This document shows positions 11,987 to 24,005 of a DNA stretch of 64,000 nt, piece by piece. A program made the translations under genes and the position numbers. The stretch's first letter is position 1. The number at the start of each line of letters is the position of its first letter. The notes under the pieces are model-generated. The model saw nothing but the letters and a program-made list of their open reading frames with translations. It ran no database searches and was not told where the DNA came from. Source of the DNA: Adiantum capillus-veneris (Eukaryota; Streptophyta; Polypodiopsida; Polypodiales; Pteridaceae); contig CM043942.1 in NCBI GenBank assembly GCA_014529385.2, forward strand, positions 563,001-627,000, in the 5' to 3' direction.

Positions 11987-12461
11987 GAGTTTTGTTCTCC
12001 CACTTTTTTGTGTAGCTTAATCACCTAAAGCTAGAACAATGCAGAATCTACCAGGCAAACTATAAAGTGTCATGGACTACATGGGGTATTACAATAGTGC
12101 AAACATCATTAAACAACATGAGATTTTGCTAGATGGTTCTTACACTCACCTACAGAAAATGTTAGATGAGTGCAAGGCTGAAGGGCAGAAAGTAATGCGG
12201 TAGCTCAACAATAGGATAAGGCTACTCAACAATTTGTAGGAAGTAATCAGTTCTTTTCCAGGGGAAGCAGAGTGGGAGACACCCCGTGACAGCCCGCAGC
12301 CCACTCTTTTTGTAACTAAATCGATTGTAAAGCTGATCATAGTCCCATAGGAAGTTGGATTGTAATTTGGAATGTAATCCTGATCCAACTGCAAGCCCTT
12401 TGTATTTTGTATCAGTTGTATCGTTTTTTCTCTTCTTAATATAATTCTCTCGCCGCCCTTT

Positions 12462-12604
12462 ATGGAAAACACAATGCAGTTATCTAGGCTTGAGTCTGCA
12501 AATGTACCACTTGTTTTCAAGAATTTTGATTACTCTTCAGTGACATTAGCTTATATGGTGGCAGCAAAAGTGTGTGCACCGAATATTATTAGCAAAACTT
12601 GGGT
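12462..12604. other. Short unexplained AT-rich segment
   Basis: The plus strand is open here for about 48 codons beginning MENTMQLSRLESANVPLV, immediately after the LINE 3' end. It matches no family I know. It could be host sequence at the LINE insertion site. It runs straight into a poly-C tract. Confidence 0.3.
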
Positions 12605-12632
12605 CCCCCCCCCCCCCCCCCCCCCCCCCCCC
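12605..12632. repeat. 28-nt poly-C run
   Basis: Second pure cytosine run of the window. The frames crossing it give only poly-proline or poly-glycine and are not genes. Confidence 0.9.
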
Positions 12633-15358
12633 AAGACACCCGAGGGCCCACAAAGGGATGTGTTTATCCCTTCGAAACATGAGCCATGAAACATGGTCGG
12701 ATGGTCGCAAAAGGGCCATGTACCATCGGACAAGAGCCACGCGTAGGCATCACCATGGCCTACTATTGATGCACCATGTGTACTGGAAACAATGGAGAGA
12801 ACTCATAGCAGCTACCTAGAAACCTCCTCGGGTGATGCACCTCAAGAGGAGGATGCACTCGAATGTTCAAGGGAAAGAGCCCTAGCAGTTTGAACACCAA
12901 GTGAGCACAAGGTGTCCCTTCTAGAGGGGACCCACTAAGGCATTGAACCCACAACCCATAGGTTGAGAAGCCAAAGCCTTACAGTAGACCAACTCTTTGG
13001 GGACGCAAAACTTGGTTTTTTGCTTACTGCCCTTTGTTTTCTCTTCAAGGGCTACCCTATCTGGAGTTGTTGCATTCATCGTCCATAGTCAAAAGCAATA
13101 GAGCTCTGAAACATCTTCAAGGAGCTTCGATATTTAGTCAAGAGATCTTTATGAATAAAAAGAGTTTTGAGTACTCTTTGTGGTTGGTGAACATATTCTT
13201 GTGCTTACCATCTTTATCCATATAAAATGGGTTTTCTCCTTAGTATAGCTAATAGAAAGCTTTTGTTATGCACAAGACATTTAGGATAGACATCTGTTTT
13301 GGAAGCTAAGGATGGCAAGTCCTTGAGTTGGACAAGGCAAAAAACACAAACTAATGTATAGGGAGAGCATCCTTGACAATTTTAATTTTGTTAAGCATAA
13401 TTATGGGCATCAGAGACATAAGTATCCTAAACATTGTATAGGCCACAACTTTTGCACCTTCATGCATGCATCAAAGGTATCAAGTTGCCGATTGTCAATT
13501 TCCCGTCCTGCCTTATGCTATCGTCAACTTTGTATTTGTGGTGCGCTTTCTCCTTGTAGACCAAAGCAAGGCATCTCCTCAATTATGCAATTCAACGGCC
13601 ATAATGCTGTCGCACATAGGGACTATCCTTAGGAACTCTAAGGGTCTTCCCAATCGTAGGGCTATGTTCATGGGAGCGGTCGGAGTGCTCGTCTTAGACT
13701 ACAAAACAAAGTTCTCTGTCCAAGTTCAGATTTGAGGGAGCTTGCATTGGTCGGGCTATATGCTCGTCTACTCTTTTCACTATCCAAGCTCACATGATAA
13801 CGGGCATCTTGAGTTCTGCGCCATATTCATTGTAACGTATTAAAAGAAATTTCATCGCTGATATTTTCAAGATCGATGAGTTATTTCCTTTCTATAATTG
13901 TCCTAGATTAATGTAAAGCTCGAGGAGTTCTACAAGATATGTGTATTTTCACTTGTTACTTGCTACAACAAAGCATTTCTGTTTAGCGGAAAATTCTAGC
14001 TTTTTTTAGGCCTAATGTTAAAGACATTCAATCCAAGTTCGATTCTTTTCTTTTCACCTTTGGGATATAGGTGTTAAGCTATGCCTTAAGGAAAAGGGAC
14101 CATGGTTGGACATTATAAGGCTCTCAGAATATATAATATATAGGATAATATTCACTATGATCAAGATATACTATGCAAACAAGGAAGCCATAAAGATTTG
14201 AGTGAGAATTATATGCCTGAAACAAACCTAAAGAATAAGTTTTTGCTCTACACTGCGCACAATCAAAATCTCAACGAGCAGACTGCGCGCAATCAAAATC
14301 TACACAAGCAATTTGAATATTTTCAAAGAGCAGTGTAATGTAGTAGCTTCAAAGAGCTGTGCATTTTACTTGGTGAGAGGAGCGCACTGTGCGCTCTAGT
14401 TCTTTTATAGTATAGCAATACAAATGCAAAGTGCTTTCTAGAGTGACGCATGAGAAGATGGATTTTAAAAAAAAAAATTGCACTGCATCGATGCAAGCTC
14501 ATGAAGCCGAATTACTTGCCCGTGGTTTACATACTATTTTGACAGTAGATGCATCCTTTCTGAGAGAATCCCTCGTCAATTAGAGGCTCATCAAAGAGTG
14601 GAGATGAGAGAAGACAAAATAGACCATCGTCTATGGTGCAGAGGTGGAGGGAATTAAAAGTGGTAATGAGGTCGGAAAGAGAGCGGCGCGTTCCTAAACA
14701 AGGAGGCATGGAGAGTATAGGTTGTCCTCCGTGGGTTGTTTCATGTAGTGAGCTGATCAATGAAGGGGACCATGATCTATGTATTTTTTGAGCAGTTTTA
14801 AAAGTCGCAAGATAGCAACTCTTCGCCCTTCCTAGCAGTGTGGTGAATCCTTGCAGTGAGCTATGATCTTCACACGACAACGAGCTGATATATCCAATTA
14901 TTCCAATTATTACGCAAGCTCGTTACTGGTTTCTTCACTCCCCCCGCTCCTCCTACTGCATCGAATATCCCTCTCTCTCTCTCTCTCTCTCTCTCCAAGC
15001 TGCCTACCAACACTTTGCCTTTGCCTCCCTTACCCTTCAACACCTTCTCTAGAGAAACACCTCCATGCTGTTACCGAAGGCTATTGGACATTGGGGGCAA
15101 GGCTATGAATCTCTCTCTCTCTTTCTCTCTCTCATTTTTTGACCTAGTAGACAACAATTCACTGTTTTGATCATAACTTCTTCATCTGAAATCTGATTTA
15201 GGTGATCTATAGCCTCAATTGAAGAGTCTACGCATTGATGTGAAGAAAAAAAATTTGAGTAATGGAATGCTATTTTATAACAACATCTCAAAATTGAAGA
15301 GATTGTCAAAACTTTGCACTTTCGTTCCGACTCAAAGGCAATGTCTGACAAAAATTGT
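12633..15358. other. No recognisable gene; CT microsatellites
   Basis: I see no coding or RNA signature in this 2.7-kb stretch. It has short CT runs at about 14,970-14,995 and 15,111-15,134, and ordinary mixed sequence elsewhere. The longest frames (117 codons on the minus strand at 14,527-14,880; 92 codons on the plus strand at 13,354-13,632) show no family motif. Confidence 0.6.
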
Positions 15359-16124
15359 TGTTAGGTATGGAGCCTGATTTACCCTTGTAATTTTCTGTGG
15401 TAAAAACGCACATTTGTAAGGCCCCCATTATGAGGAGAAGCCATCGTGCGTGAAGGAAAATCACTCACCGGAAACCAAAATTTTCACGGACAAGAATCAG
15501 GGGCAACTTTAGAGGCCTCGGGGGCGGAGGCCCCCGAAACTTTTTTTTTGGCCGGAATATTATGTCCGGACGGCGGTCGAAAAGTGATCGGAAAACAACC
15601 GGTCGGTTGGCCGGTAGCCGGTAGTCAATGGCCGATGGCCGGAAGTCAATGGCCGGTGGCCAGAAGCCGAATTTAAAAGCGGACTTGTCTTCTCAAGGGC
15701 GGCCACACATGGGCGGATTGGAGGGTCCGATTTGGACTTATTCGCACAAGGGCGGCTACACATGGCTGTCTCTCATAAGAGAGGGCAGCCCTTTTGGCCT
15801 ATAAAAGGAGGCCATTTCTACACACATTTCATAGTGTGAAGTTGATGCAACAAGGTGAGTGTGAAGTGGTGAGAGTGAAGCAAGGCGGGAGCTCTATCAA
15901 GGGTTTAATCCCTTTGTAAACTAATTCTTCTTTTGAAGTGCTAAAGCCATTGAGTGGCTGCTTTCCTGTGGACGTAGCCCACATTGGGTGAACCACGTAT
16001 ATCATGTGTACTCTCTCTCTCTCTCTCTCTCTCTACTCTATAATCTCTTGTGTGTGAAATCTATCTCTCTCCATTAAGTAATCTACTAAAAAAAATCTAT
16101 TTAGCTACGTCTTATTTTCTAACA
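15359..16124 (+). repeat. Copia 5' LTR
   Basis: 766 bp, TGTTAGGTATGG...TTTTCTAACA. It contains a GC-rich array of GGCCGG/GTAGTCAATGGCC units (about 15,595-15,665), a TATA box at 15,800, and a CT microsatellite near 16,012-16,034. Confidence 0.95.
15800..15806 (+). promoter_or_regulatory. TATA box of the Copia LTR
   Basis: TATAAAA within GGCC-TATAAAAGGAGGCC. The same sequence is in the 3' LTR at 20,617-20,623. It marks the U3/R boundary, with transcription expected to start about 25-30 bases downstream. Confidence 0.75.
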
Positions 16125-16126
16125 AC

Positions 16127-16138
16127 TGGTATCAGAGC
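16127..16138 (+). other. Primer-binding site, tRNA-iMet
   Basis: TGGTATCAGAGC, two bases after the LTR end, is complementary to the 3' end of initiator methionine tRNA, the usual primer of plant Copia elements. Confidence 0.9.
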
Positions 16139-16197
16139 AAGGTTTGCTCATAGCTAAATTATCTCAAGGAAAGGATTCCTTGAATTGAGTGGGAGTT

Positions 16198-19100
16198 ATG
16201 GCGGAGGAAGGGAAGCTCAAGATTGAGAAGTTCAACGGCAAAAACTAACAACATTGGAAGATGTAGATTGAAGACTATCTCTACCAGAAGGACCTCTATT
16301 TGCCACTAGGCGGTCTTGCAAAGAAGCCCGCAACAATGGCAGATGAAGCATGGATTGTCCTTGATCGAAAGGCACTGGGAACAATCCGGTTAAGCTTGGC
16401 GTCAACGGTGGCCTTCAATGTTTCGGAGATGAAGACCACGGAGGACTTGATGAAGTCACTTGACGACTTCTACGAGAAACCATCGGCATCCAATAAGGTA
16501 TTTCTTATGAAGCGCTTGTTCAATCTAAAGATGACAGAGAGTGGTTCAGTTGCAAAACACCTAAATGACTTTAACACAAACATAAGTCAACTTCGATCAG
16601 TGAAAATCAATTTCGATGACGAAGTGCGAGCTCTCCTTATACTATCATCTCTACCAGATAGTTGGGACAGCCTTGTGATGGCTGTAAGTAATTCTATCTC
16701 TGGCACAAATTCTCTTAAGTTTGATGATGTTGTGGGTGTTCTCTTAAGCGAGGAAATGCGAAGGAGAAGCACAGGGGAATCATCAAGTGCTGCATTGTTA
16801 GTGGAAATAAGAGGAAGGCCTAAGGAGAGGTTCATAAACCAAAAGGGTCGTGATCGCTCAAGGCGGAGCAAGTCACGCACAAAGTCAATTCTTGAATGTT
16901 GGAACTGCGGCAAGAAGGGCCACGTCAAGAAGGATTGGTGGTCCAAGAAGAACAAGGAGACAGAATCTCATGACAACAAGCCAACATCGGAGGCGAATGC
17001 AGCAGGTAAAGTAGAGCAAGATGCTCTAATTCTCTCATTAGACAATGTGTCTAATTCCTGGATAGTAGATTCTGGGGCTTCATTCCATGCGACACCACAC
17101 AAGCAACATTTCCAAGACTACACCAAAGGTAATTTTGGGTATGTATACTTGGGAGATGATGAAGCTTGTGAGATTGTCGGCAAAGGTACAGTTTCTGTCA
17201 AAACTGCTAACGCAAATGAATGGAAGCTTAAAGATGTTAGGCATGTTCCTTCTCTTCACAAAAAATTAATCTCTACAAGACAATTGGACGATGAAGGTCA
17301 CAACATTGCATTCGGAAACAAACGGTGGAAGATCTCAAAGGGATCTTTGGTGGTTGCCAAGGGAGAAAAGGTCGGTACACTTTACTTGTGTACTATTAGC
17401 ACGCAACCTTTAGCTTGTGTAGCAACTACAGAAGTTGACAGTGCGGTGTGGCACTACTGACTTGGGCATATGAGTGCCAAAGGAATGCAAATCCTTCAAA
17501 CAAAGAAGCTTCTACCAGGTTTGAAAGAAGTAGACTTAGAGTTCTGTGAAGATTGTGTTTATGGTAAACAAAAGAGGGTAAAATTTCAAAAATCAGGAAA
17601 TGAAAGAAAAATTAAAAAACTTGAGTTGGTTCATTCTGATGTTTGGGGTCCTGCAAGTACACCATCACTTGGTGGCTCATTGGACTATGTAACATTCATA
17701 GACGATGCGAATAGAAAAACATGGGTTTATGTCATGAAGAATAAATCCGATGTATTTTCCATATTTCAAAGGTGGAAAGCCTTTGTGGAGAATGAAACAG
17801 GTACCAAGGTTAAATGCCTCAGATCCGACAATGGAGGCGAATATTGCAGCCAAGCTTTTGAAAGCTTTTGTGCTAGCAATGGCATTCGGAGGCAAAGGAC
17901 AACCCCAAGGACACCTCAACAAAATATGATTTGAGAAAGGATGAACAAGACAATCATGGAACGAGCACGAAGCATGCGGCTACATGCAGGCCTACCGCTT
18001 GAGCTTTGGGCGGAAGCTGTAAGTACATCTGTGTACTTAATCAATCGGTCACCCTCAACGGCATTGGATGGGGGAGTTCCAGAAGAGGAATGGACAGGTA
18101 AACCGGTGAATTATGCATTTCTCAAAGTGTTTGGGTGTGAGGCTTTCATGCACATAGATAGAAGCTTAAGATCAAAGCTAGATGCAAAGTCCAAAAAGTG
18201 TTTCTTCATTGGCTATGGAGAAGGAGACTTTGGGTATCGCCTATGGAATCCTGAAGATGGTAAAATCTTAAGGAGTAAGAATGTAATTTTTAACGAACAA
18301 AATATGTACAAAGATTACTTGGAAAGAAAACAAACAAAAGAAACAAGTGATGAGTACATGGAGCTTGAGGACGGTGAAGACTCAAGGACTGCAAACGGTG
18401 ACAATGTGCAACAACGTCAACCAAATGAGGAGCCTCAACCTATTCCCCGAAGATCTACAAGAGCAAGTAGACCTCTAGAAAGGTTTGTTCCTTCCTTCAA
18501 CCATCTCTTGATCTCAGATTCTGGAGAGCCGGAATCATACGAAGAAGCTATGCAACATGAATCCAAAGAAGAATGGATGAAGAGCATGCAAGTGGAGATG
18601 GAATCACTACATCGCAACCAAACATGGGAGTTGGTTGAGTTGCCTAAAGGTAAGCGGGCACTTCAAAACAAATGGGTGTACAAGCTGAAGGAAGAAGAAG
18701 GTGGGAAGAAAAGGTACAAGTTTAGGCTTGTGGTAAAAGGTTTTTCTCAAAAGAAAGGTATTGACTTCAATGAAATATTTTCTCTTGTTGTAAAAATGAA
18801 CTCAATTAAGCTTGTCTTAAGCCTTGTGGCTGCTCATGATCTAAATCTCGAGCAAATGGATGTAAATACGGCATTCCCTCACGGTGACTTAGAGGAGGAA
18901 ATCTACATGCTTCAACCAAAGGGGTATGAAATAAAAGGTAAGGAGAAAATGGTTTGTAGATTAAAGAAGAGCTTGTATGGTTTAAAGTAAGCATCAAGAC
19001 AATGGTACTTGAAGTTTGATCGATGGATGTTGGATCATGGATTCACAAGATGCAACTCGGATCACTACGTCTACACGAAGAATTTGGGAGATGGTAAATT

Positions 19101-20079
19101 CATCATCCTAATGTTGTATGTTGATGACATGTTGATTGCAAGTGCTAACATGCAGGACATCAAAGACCTAAAAGAGGAGCTATCCAAATCTTTTTCAATG
19201 AAAGATTTAGGTGCTGCAAAGAGGATACTTGGTATGAAAATATCAAGGGACAGGACGAAGAAGACAATAAATCTATCTCAAGAATATTACATCAAGAAGG
19301 TACTAGAAAGGTTTGCAATGCAAAATGCAAAACCAGTTTCTACACCTTTGGCTGGTCATTTTAAACTAACGAAGGATATGTGTCCAAAGAAACAAGAGGA
19401 GATAGCCTATATGTATAAATCTCCATATGCTGCAGCGGTAGGTTCTCTAATGTATGCTATGGTCTGGACAAGGCTAAACATTGCACATGCAGTGGGAGTT
19501 GTGAGTAGGTTCATGGACAACCCAGGTAAAGAGCATTGGCAAGCTGTGAAGTGGATACTTAGGTATGTAGAAGGGACAACAACAAATGATTTTTATTTTG
19601 GAGGAACTGATATTTTTCTAGAAGGGTATACTGATGCAGATATGGCAAGTGACAAAGATACTCGAAGGAGCACTACTGGCTATGTGTTCACGGTTGGAGG
19701 CACAGAAGTAAGTTGGGCTTCAAAGCTGCAGAAAGTGGTTTCACTTTCTACCACGGAAGCAGAGTATGTAGCAATGACGGAGGCAAGCAAAGAAATTCTA
19801 TGGCTTCACAGATTCTTAGAAGAGCTTGGATTCAAACAAGACAATTGTGTCTTGTACAGTGATAGCCAAAGCGCTATCCATCTTGCGAAGAACTCAACCT
19901 TTCATTCAAGGACAAAGCACATTGAGGTGAGATATCACTTCATACGCACTCTTTTGGAAGAGGGACAGCTAAAGTTAGGAAAGGTGCATACAAGTGAAAA
20001 TCCTGCAGACATGTTTACAAAGGTGGTCAACAAGGAGAAGTTGAGCTTTTGCTCATCTTCAATCGGCATTCAAGGATAA
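16198..20079 (+). pseudogene. Copia gag-pol polyprotein with five in-frame stops
   Basis: A single frame runs from ATG 16,198 (M-A-E-E-G-K-L-K-I-E-K-F-N-G) to 20,079, about 1,293 codons with no frameshift. Stops lie at about 16,246 (TAA), 16,264 (TAG), 17,458 (TGA in H-Y-stop-L-G-H, normally Arg), 17,932 (TGA) and 18,988 (TAA in Y-G-L-K-stop-A-S-R-Q, normally Gln). Domains in order: UBN2-type gag; zinc knuckle 'CWNCGKKGHVKKDW' (last Cys now Trp); protease 'WIVDSGASFH' at about 17,060; integrase 'HSDVWGP', 'FIDDANRK', 'RSDNGGEY' and 'ERMNKTIMERAR'; RT 'WVYKLKEE' and 'LYVDDMLIA'; RNase H 'YTDADMASDKDTRRSTTGY' and 'TEAEYVA'; terminal 'ADMFTK'. At least three stops are explained by a single C-to-T change. 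Everything else looks close to functional. Confidence 0.92.
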
Positions 20080-20130
20080 GAAGCCAGAATGGAAAGCAGT
20101 CACAGGTTTGGTTTGGAGATCAGTCTCCAA

Positions 20131-20139
20131 GTGGGAGAT
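20131..20139 (+). other. Polypurine tract of the Copia element
   Basis: AAGTGGGAGAT directly precedes the 3' LTR and is the expected plus-strand primer of reverse transcription. Confidence 0.8.
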
Positions 20140-20929
20140 TGTTAAGTATGGAGCCTGATTTACCCTTGTAATTTTCTGTGGTAAAAGCGCACATTTGTAA
20201 GGCCCCCATTATGAGGAGAAGCCATCGTGCGTGAAGGAAAATCACTCACCGGAAACCAAAATTTTCGCGGACAAGAATCAGGGGCAACTTTAGAGGCCTC
20301 GGGGGCGGAGGCCCCCGAAACTTTTTTTTTTCGCCGCAATATTATGGCCGGACGGCGGCCGAAAAGTGGTCGGAAAACAACCGGTCAGTTGGCCGGTGGC
20401 CGGTAGTCAATGGCCGATGGCCAGTGGTCGAAAGTCAATGGCCGGTGGTCGGTGGCCGGAAGTCAATGACCGGTGGCCGGTGGCCGAATTCAAAAGCGGA
20501 CTTGTCTTCTCAAGGGCGGCCACACATGAGCGGATTGGAGGATCCGATTTGGACTTATTCTCACAAGGGCGGCTACACATGGCTATCTCTCATAAGAGAG
20601 GGTAGCCCTTTTGGCCTATAAAAGGAGGCCATTTCTACACACATTTCATAGTGTGAAGTTGATGCAACAAGTTGAGTGTGAGGTGGTGAGAGTGACGCAA
20701 GGCGGGAGCTCTATCAAGGGTTTAATCCCTTTGTAAACTACTTCTTCTTTTGAAGTGCTAAAGCCATTGAGTGGCTGCTTTCCCGTGGACGTAGCCCACA
20801 TTGGGTGAACCACGTATATCGTGTGTACTCTCTCTCTCTCTCTACTCTATAATCTCTTGTGTGTGAAATCTATCTCTCTCCATTAAGTAATTAAAAAAAA
20901 TCTATTTAGCTACGTCTTATTTTCTAACA
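20140..20929 (+). repeat. Copia 3' LTR
   Basis: 790 bp, TGTTAAGTATGG...TTTTCTAACA. It is longer than the 5' copy mainly through extra GGCCGGTGGCC-type units (20,390-20,485). The CT run is shorter than in the 5' copy. Confidence 0.95.
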
Positions 20930-20958
20930 ATTGCAAGGGTGGAAAATCCACTCTCGCC

Positions 20959-21826
20959 ATGGAGAATGATGCAGTATATCCAAGGATTTTGGATGCTAAT
21001 CCAACCACATCGTCTACAACAACGGAAGCAATAATCATGGCTTACTTGGTCTTATTACAAGAAACCATTAACAAGCAAGGTGAAGAGTTACACGCACTTG
21101 CAATGTAGAATGGAAATCTAAGAGTTCTTGTTGTGGAGAATGAGCAGCTCAAGAAAGTTCTTGAAATGCAAACAACACACTTGATGTATCTCGAGAATGT
21201 TGTTTCAAGAATGTAAGCGCTCTCTTGTTGACATGAATGTATTAAAAGAGCGCTTGAGCAAAGTTAAGAGTGATCATGTATTCAAAGAGGAAACAGTGGA
21301 TACACTATGAGATATGATGTATGAGATGAGGAATGCATCCAAATCATGGGCTGATGTATGTAAGGATAATGTGGTTTCTACATCTCCTATCATGCAAGTT
21401 ATTGTCAAAGCAAAGAATGTAGAGAATGTGGACACTCAAGAATTGCAAGAACGTAAAAAACACTCAAAGAACATTGTCATTCGTGGAATCAAGGAGAGCA
21501 GCATGGAAACACCTCAATCTCTTGCGGTTGTTATTGAAGATTTTTTTGCTACATACTTTGACATGTTTGGAATCATGGTTTATGGTGCACATAGAGTTTG
21601 AAAACAAGGAGTCCCTTGCTCGAGAGAAATACCCATTGTATGTACCATGGTTGATGAGGTAAAGAGAAAGATCATCCTTGAAAATAGTTGGATCTATCTC
21701 AAAGGAATGGGTTGTAATGTATATGAGGATCACACTCTTATGCAGCAAAATGCACGTCGCAAGCATATGAGGAAAGAAGCAAGGAAGTTAAGGTGTTGTC
21801 CTGATGCTTCTAGGGAGAAATAGATG
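20959..21826 (+). pseudogene. L1 ORF1-like (Transposase_22-type) relic
   Basis: ATG 20,959 opens 'MENDAVYPRIL'. This is followed by a heptad-rich helical part ('LLQETINKQGEEL', 'VVENEQLKKVLEM') with an internal TAG and a frameshift. From 21,314 another frame reads 'SWADVCKDN', then 'RKKHSKNIVIRGIKES', 'FFATYFDM' and 'YGAHRV', a TGA at 21,599, then 'KRKIILENSWIYLKGMGCNVYEDHTLMQQNARRK', ending at TAG 21,824. Coiled coil, then an RRM-like N-I-V-I-x-G start, an A-H-R-V segment and an I-L-x-x-x-x-x-L-K-G...V-Y-E-D block is the layout of L1 ORF1 RNA-binding proteins. No ORF2 follows. This type is distinct from the DUF4283 ORF1 of the LINE at 6.9 kb. Confidence 0.55.
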
Positions 21827-23156
21827 TTAAAGTTGTAAGTTATGACCAAATTACAAAAATTGTCAAATCCTGTTTTTTAGCCAATTTTAGCTCTTCTATG
21901 ATTTTTTTGGTGGCTTTCATGATATCCAAGTGCAGTTTTGATTTTCTATGTCGCATATTGTAACATAAAGCTAATATTCCTTGAGTTTTGGGGCACCTAA
22001 TACCCTATTTTGCATAGTAGACAACGATGGTTGATTTTTTCAATTATAGAAGAAAACGAAACATTATAGTATATCAAGTATAGCTTTTTCAATATTGTTA
22101 GTTTCTTGTGACAAATACATGCATTTTGTAGGTAGTAACCATATCTAGTCATAAGGATCAAATTTGGCTAGATATTGAATAGTTTCTATGGGATTCTACA
22201 ACTCATAATGTTGAACCCAGTTTTTTCATGTTTGTTGTATTTAGCACTTCATCTTTTTCCCCAAGATTCCCCTTGGTAAGAGATGTATTATTCTTTTGAC
22301 ATGCTCCATGGCTCCTTATGAACCTAAAGCACAATAGGGAACTAAGAAAACATGCATATATTATTTGTATTGAGCGTGGCTATAGAAACTTTGATGATAG
22401 GTTTGCAGAATGGTAAAAATTCAACTTTTTTGTACCTATTTTTTTTGGCAATACAAAAAATAGTGAGTGAGAAGCAATCATATGTTCTTATCACCAACCC
22501 ATTGAAGTTAACTAGGGAATTTATCTCAAGTACTACAAAAATCCCTAATCTTATTTCTATGCAACAAAACGTACGAAATGAGTGTTTTGATGAAAATGTA
22601 TTGGTCCATCAACTTTGGAGGCTTGGTGTGACCAAATGTTGAGAAATTTTACAAGTTTCTAATTTTTCCCATGTGTAGGAGGCCTTGAACTATAACTTCA
22701 TGAAAGGATTTTACAAAATGAGTGGATCTACTATGCTTTTGGAGGTTTTTTTCAAAACCCTGAAAGGACACTTTTATGTTCTGTTAGGTTACCAACCTAG
22801 TGTTAAAGGGCGCTTTGCACAACCTATATACCCATTGCCTTTGGTTTGCATCCTTGCATGCGGGACCATCTGCTTGCCACGTGGCAGCCTAAGGGGATCC
22901 GCCCCCTTAAGCCCTCCAAGCCCTCCAAAAGATGCATTACCAAAAAGATTTTGCTTGTATTTTCAATCCCCGACCATTTATGGCCCAGTGCTCCGATTCT
23001 TGATTTGTAAAATCCCCACCAAAGCCTTGGTTTCTTGACTTCAATGCGTGCAAGGTATATCCCATTTCAACCCTATCTGGCATGTCAACCGACGCGACAA
23101 AAATGGCAAAATCAGACTCCTCCCGATTGACCACCACCGTTAGCTTTCCACTGCTA
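21827..23156. other. No recognisable gene
   Basis: AT-rich sequence with short open frames only (22,352-22,642 and 22,685-23,038, plus strand), none with family motifs. The right end is the abrupt edge of the truncated LTR of element A. Confidence 0.5.
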
Positions 23157-23909
23157 TAGTACACCGTCACTTGGATCATATGCTAACTAGGAGTTAAGCT
23201 CCCATTTACAAGATTAACCGGGCCATTAACAACACCGGACTTATCAAAATGTTAAATCAATTTCTAGGTGATGACGGTTATGGAAATTTTCCTCATGTTG
23301 CTTCATTTGCTTCAAATGCCCGTGGATTTGCAGTCTTCAATTTTGCTCACTACATCACTCATCAAGCTTCAGTAGTTATTAATTATCCTGCTTTGTGCGC
23401 TTGCACTTACTTATCTGCCGTTTATGAATTTTTACGTCTCCTCTATTCCACTTGCTTTGATCGCCTTTGGTTCTCCGACTCTCTTTTTCTTGGGTACCTT
23501 ATCTTGCCGAAATCTGCTTATCTGCTCTTGCCAAGCATCCTTTCCCTTGCCGAGATCTTCCTTACCAGCTCTTGCCAAGCATCCTTTGCCTTACCTAGTG
23601 CTTCACCGGATTCAAGCCTTGAGCTTGCTCTCCACTTAGCTAGCTTCGAGGATGAGAGCGAGAGAGAGAACCGTGTCTTGCCTAGCAAAGGACGAGAGCC
23701 AGAAAGAGAGAAAGCTTTCTTTTTGTCTCCCTTGCTTCATTTAAGGTCGAGAGGAAGATCTTTGCCTCCTCTTCATCTCCTTCGTTGGCTTTGCTTGGAG
23801 TCCTCCTCTCCAATCTCCCCCTTGGCTTCGCTTGGAGTCCTCCTTTCCAATCTCCCTCGTTATCTCTCCTCGTTTTTCTTGCCCTCGAATCTCCCCGTTG
23901 TCGCCATGG

Positions 23910-24005
<96 letters not shown>

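Larger units (their letters stand above)
6880..12461 (+). mobile_element. L1-type plant LINE, decayed
   Basis: A non-LTR retrotransposon of about 5.6 kb. It has a 5' region starting near AAACCCTAAAAGCTAGCG, an ORF1 with DUF4283 and zinc knuckle, an ORF2 with apurinic-type endonuclease, RT and a C-terminal zinc-binding domain, then a 3' UTR ending TTCTTAATATAATTCTCTCG-CCGCCCTTT. That 3' end (T-rich, AATATAA, CGCCGC) is the usual ending of plant L1 elements, but only four A residues follow at 12,464-12,467. I found no target-site duplication. It lies just downstream of the helicase pseudogene and may be what cut off its 3' end. Many stops and frameshifts show that it is dead. Confidence 0.85.
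15359..20929 (+). mobile_element. Full-length Ty1/Copia retrotransposon
   Basis: Complete 5.57-kb Copia element with two LTRs that begin TGTTA and end TAACA, a tRNA-iMet primer site, a polypurine tract, and one long gag-pol frame. Flanking pentamers are ATTGT on the left (15,354-15,358) and ATTGC on the right (20,930-20,934), a target duplication with one mismatch. LTRs are alike over nearly all their length, apart from a GGCCGGTGGCC-type minisatellite and a CT run that differ in copy number. That suggests a fairly recent insertion. Domain order AP-INT-RT-RH and the iMet site fit the Tork/TNT1-like side of plant Copia, which is my inference from motifs. Confidence 0.95.

Noticed and set aside
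12633-15358. Possible host gene from frames at 13,354-13,735 and 14,527-14,880
   Set aside because: Short, unsupported by motif or codon pattern, and overlapping frames on both strands are similarly open.
15446-15763. Overlapping frames in the Copia LTR minisatellite (and 20,366-20,621)
   Set aside because: Produced by the GC-rich tandem repeat inside the LTR.
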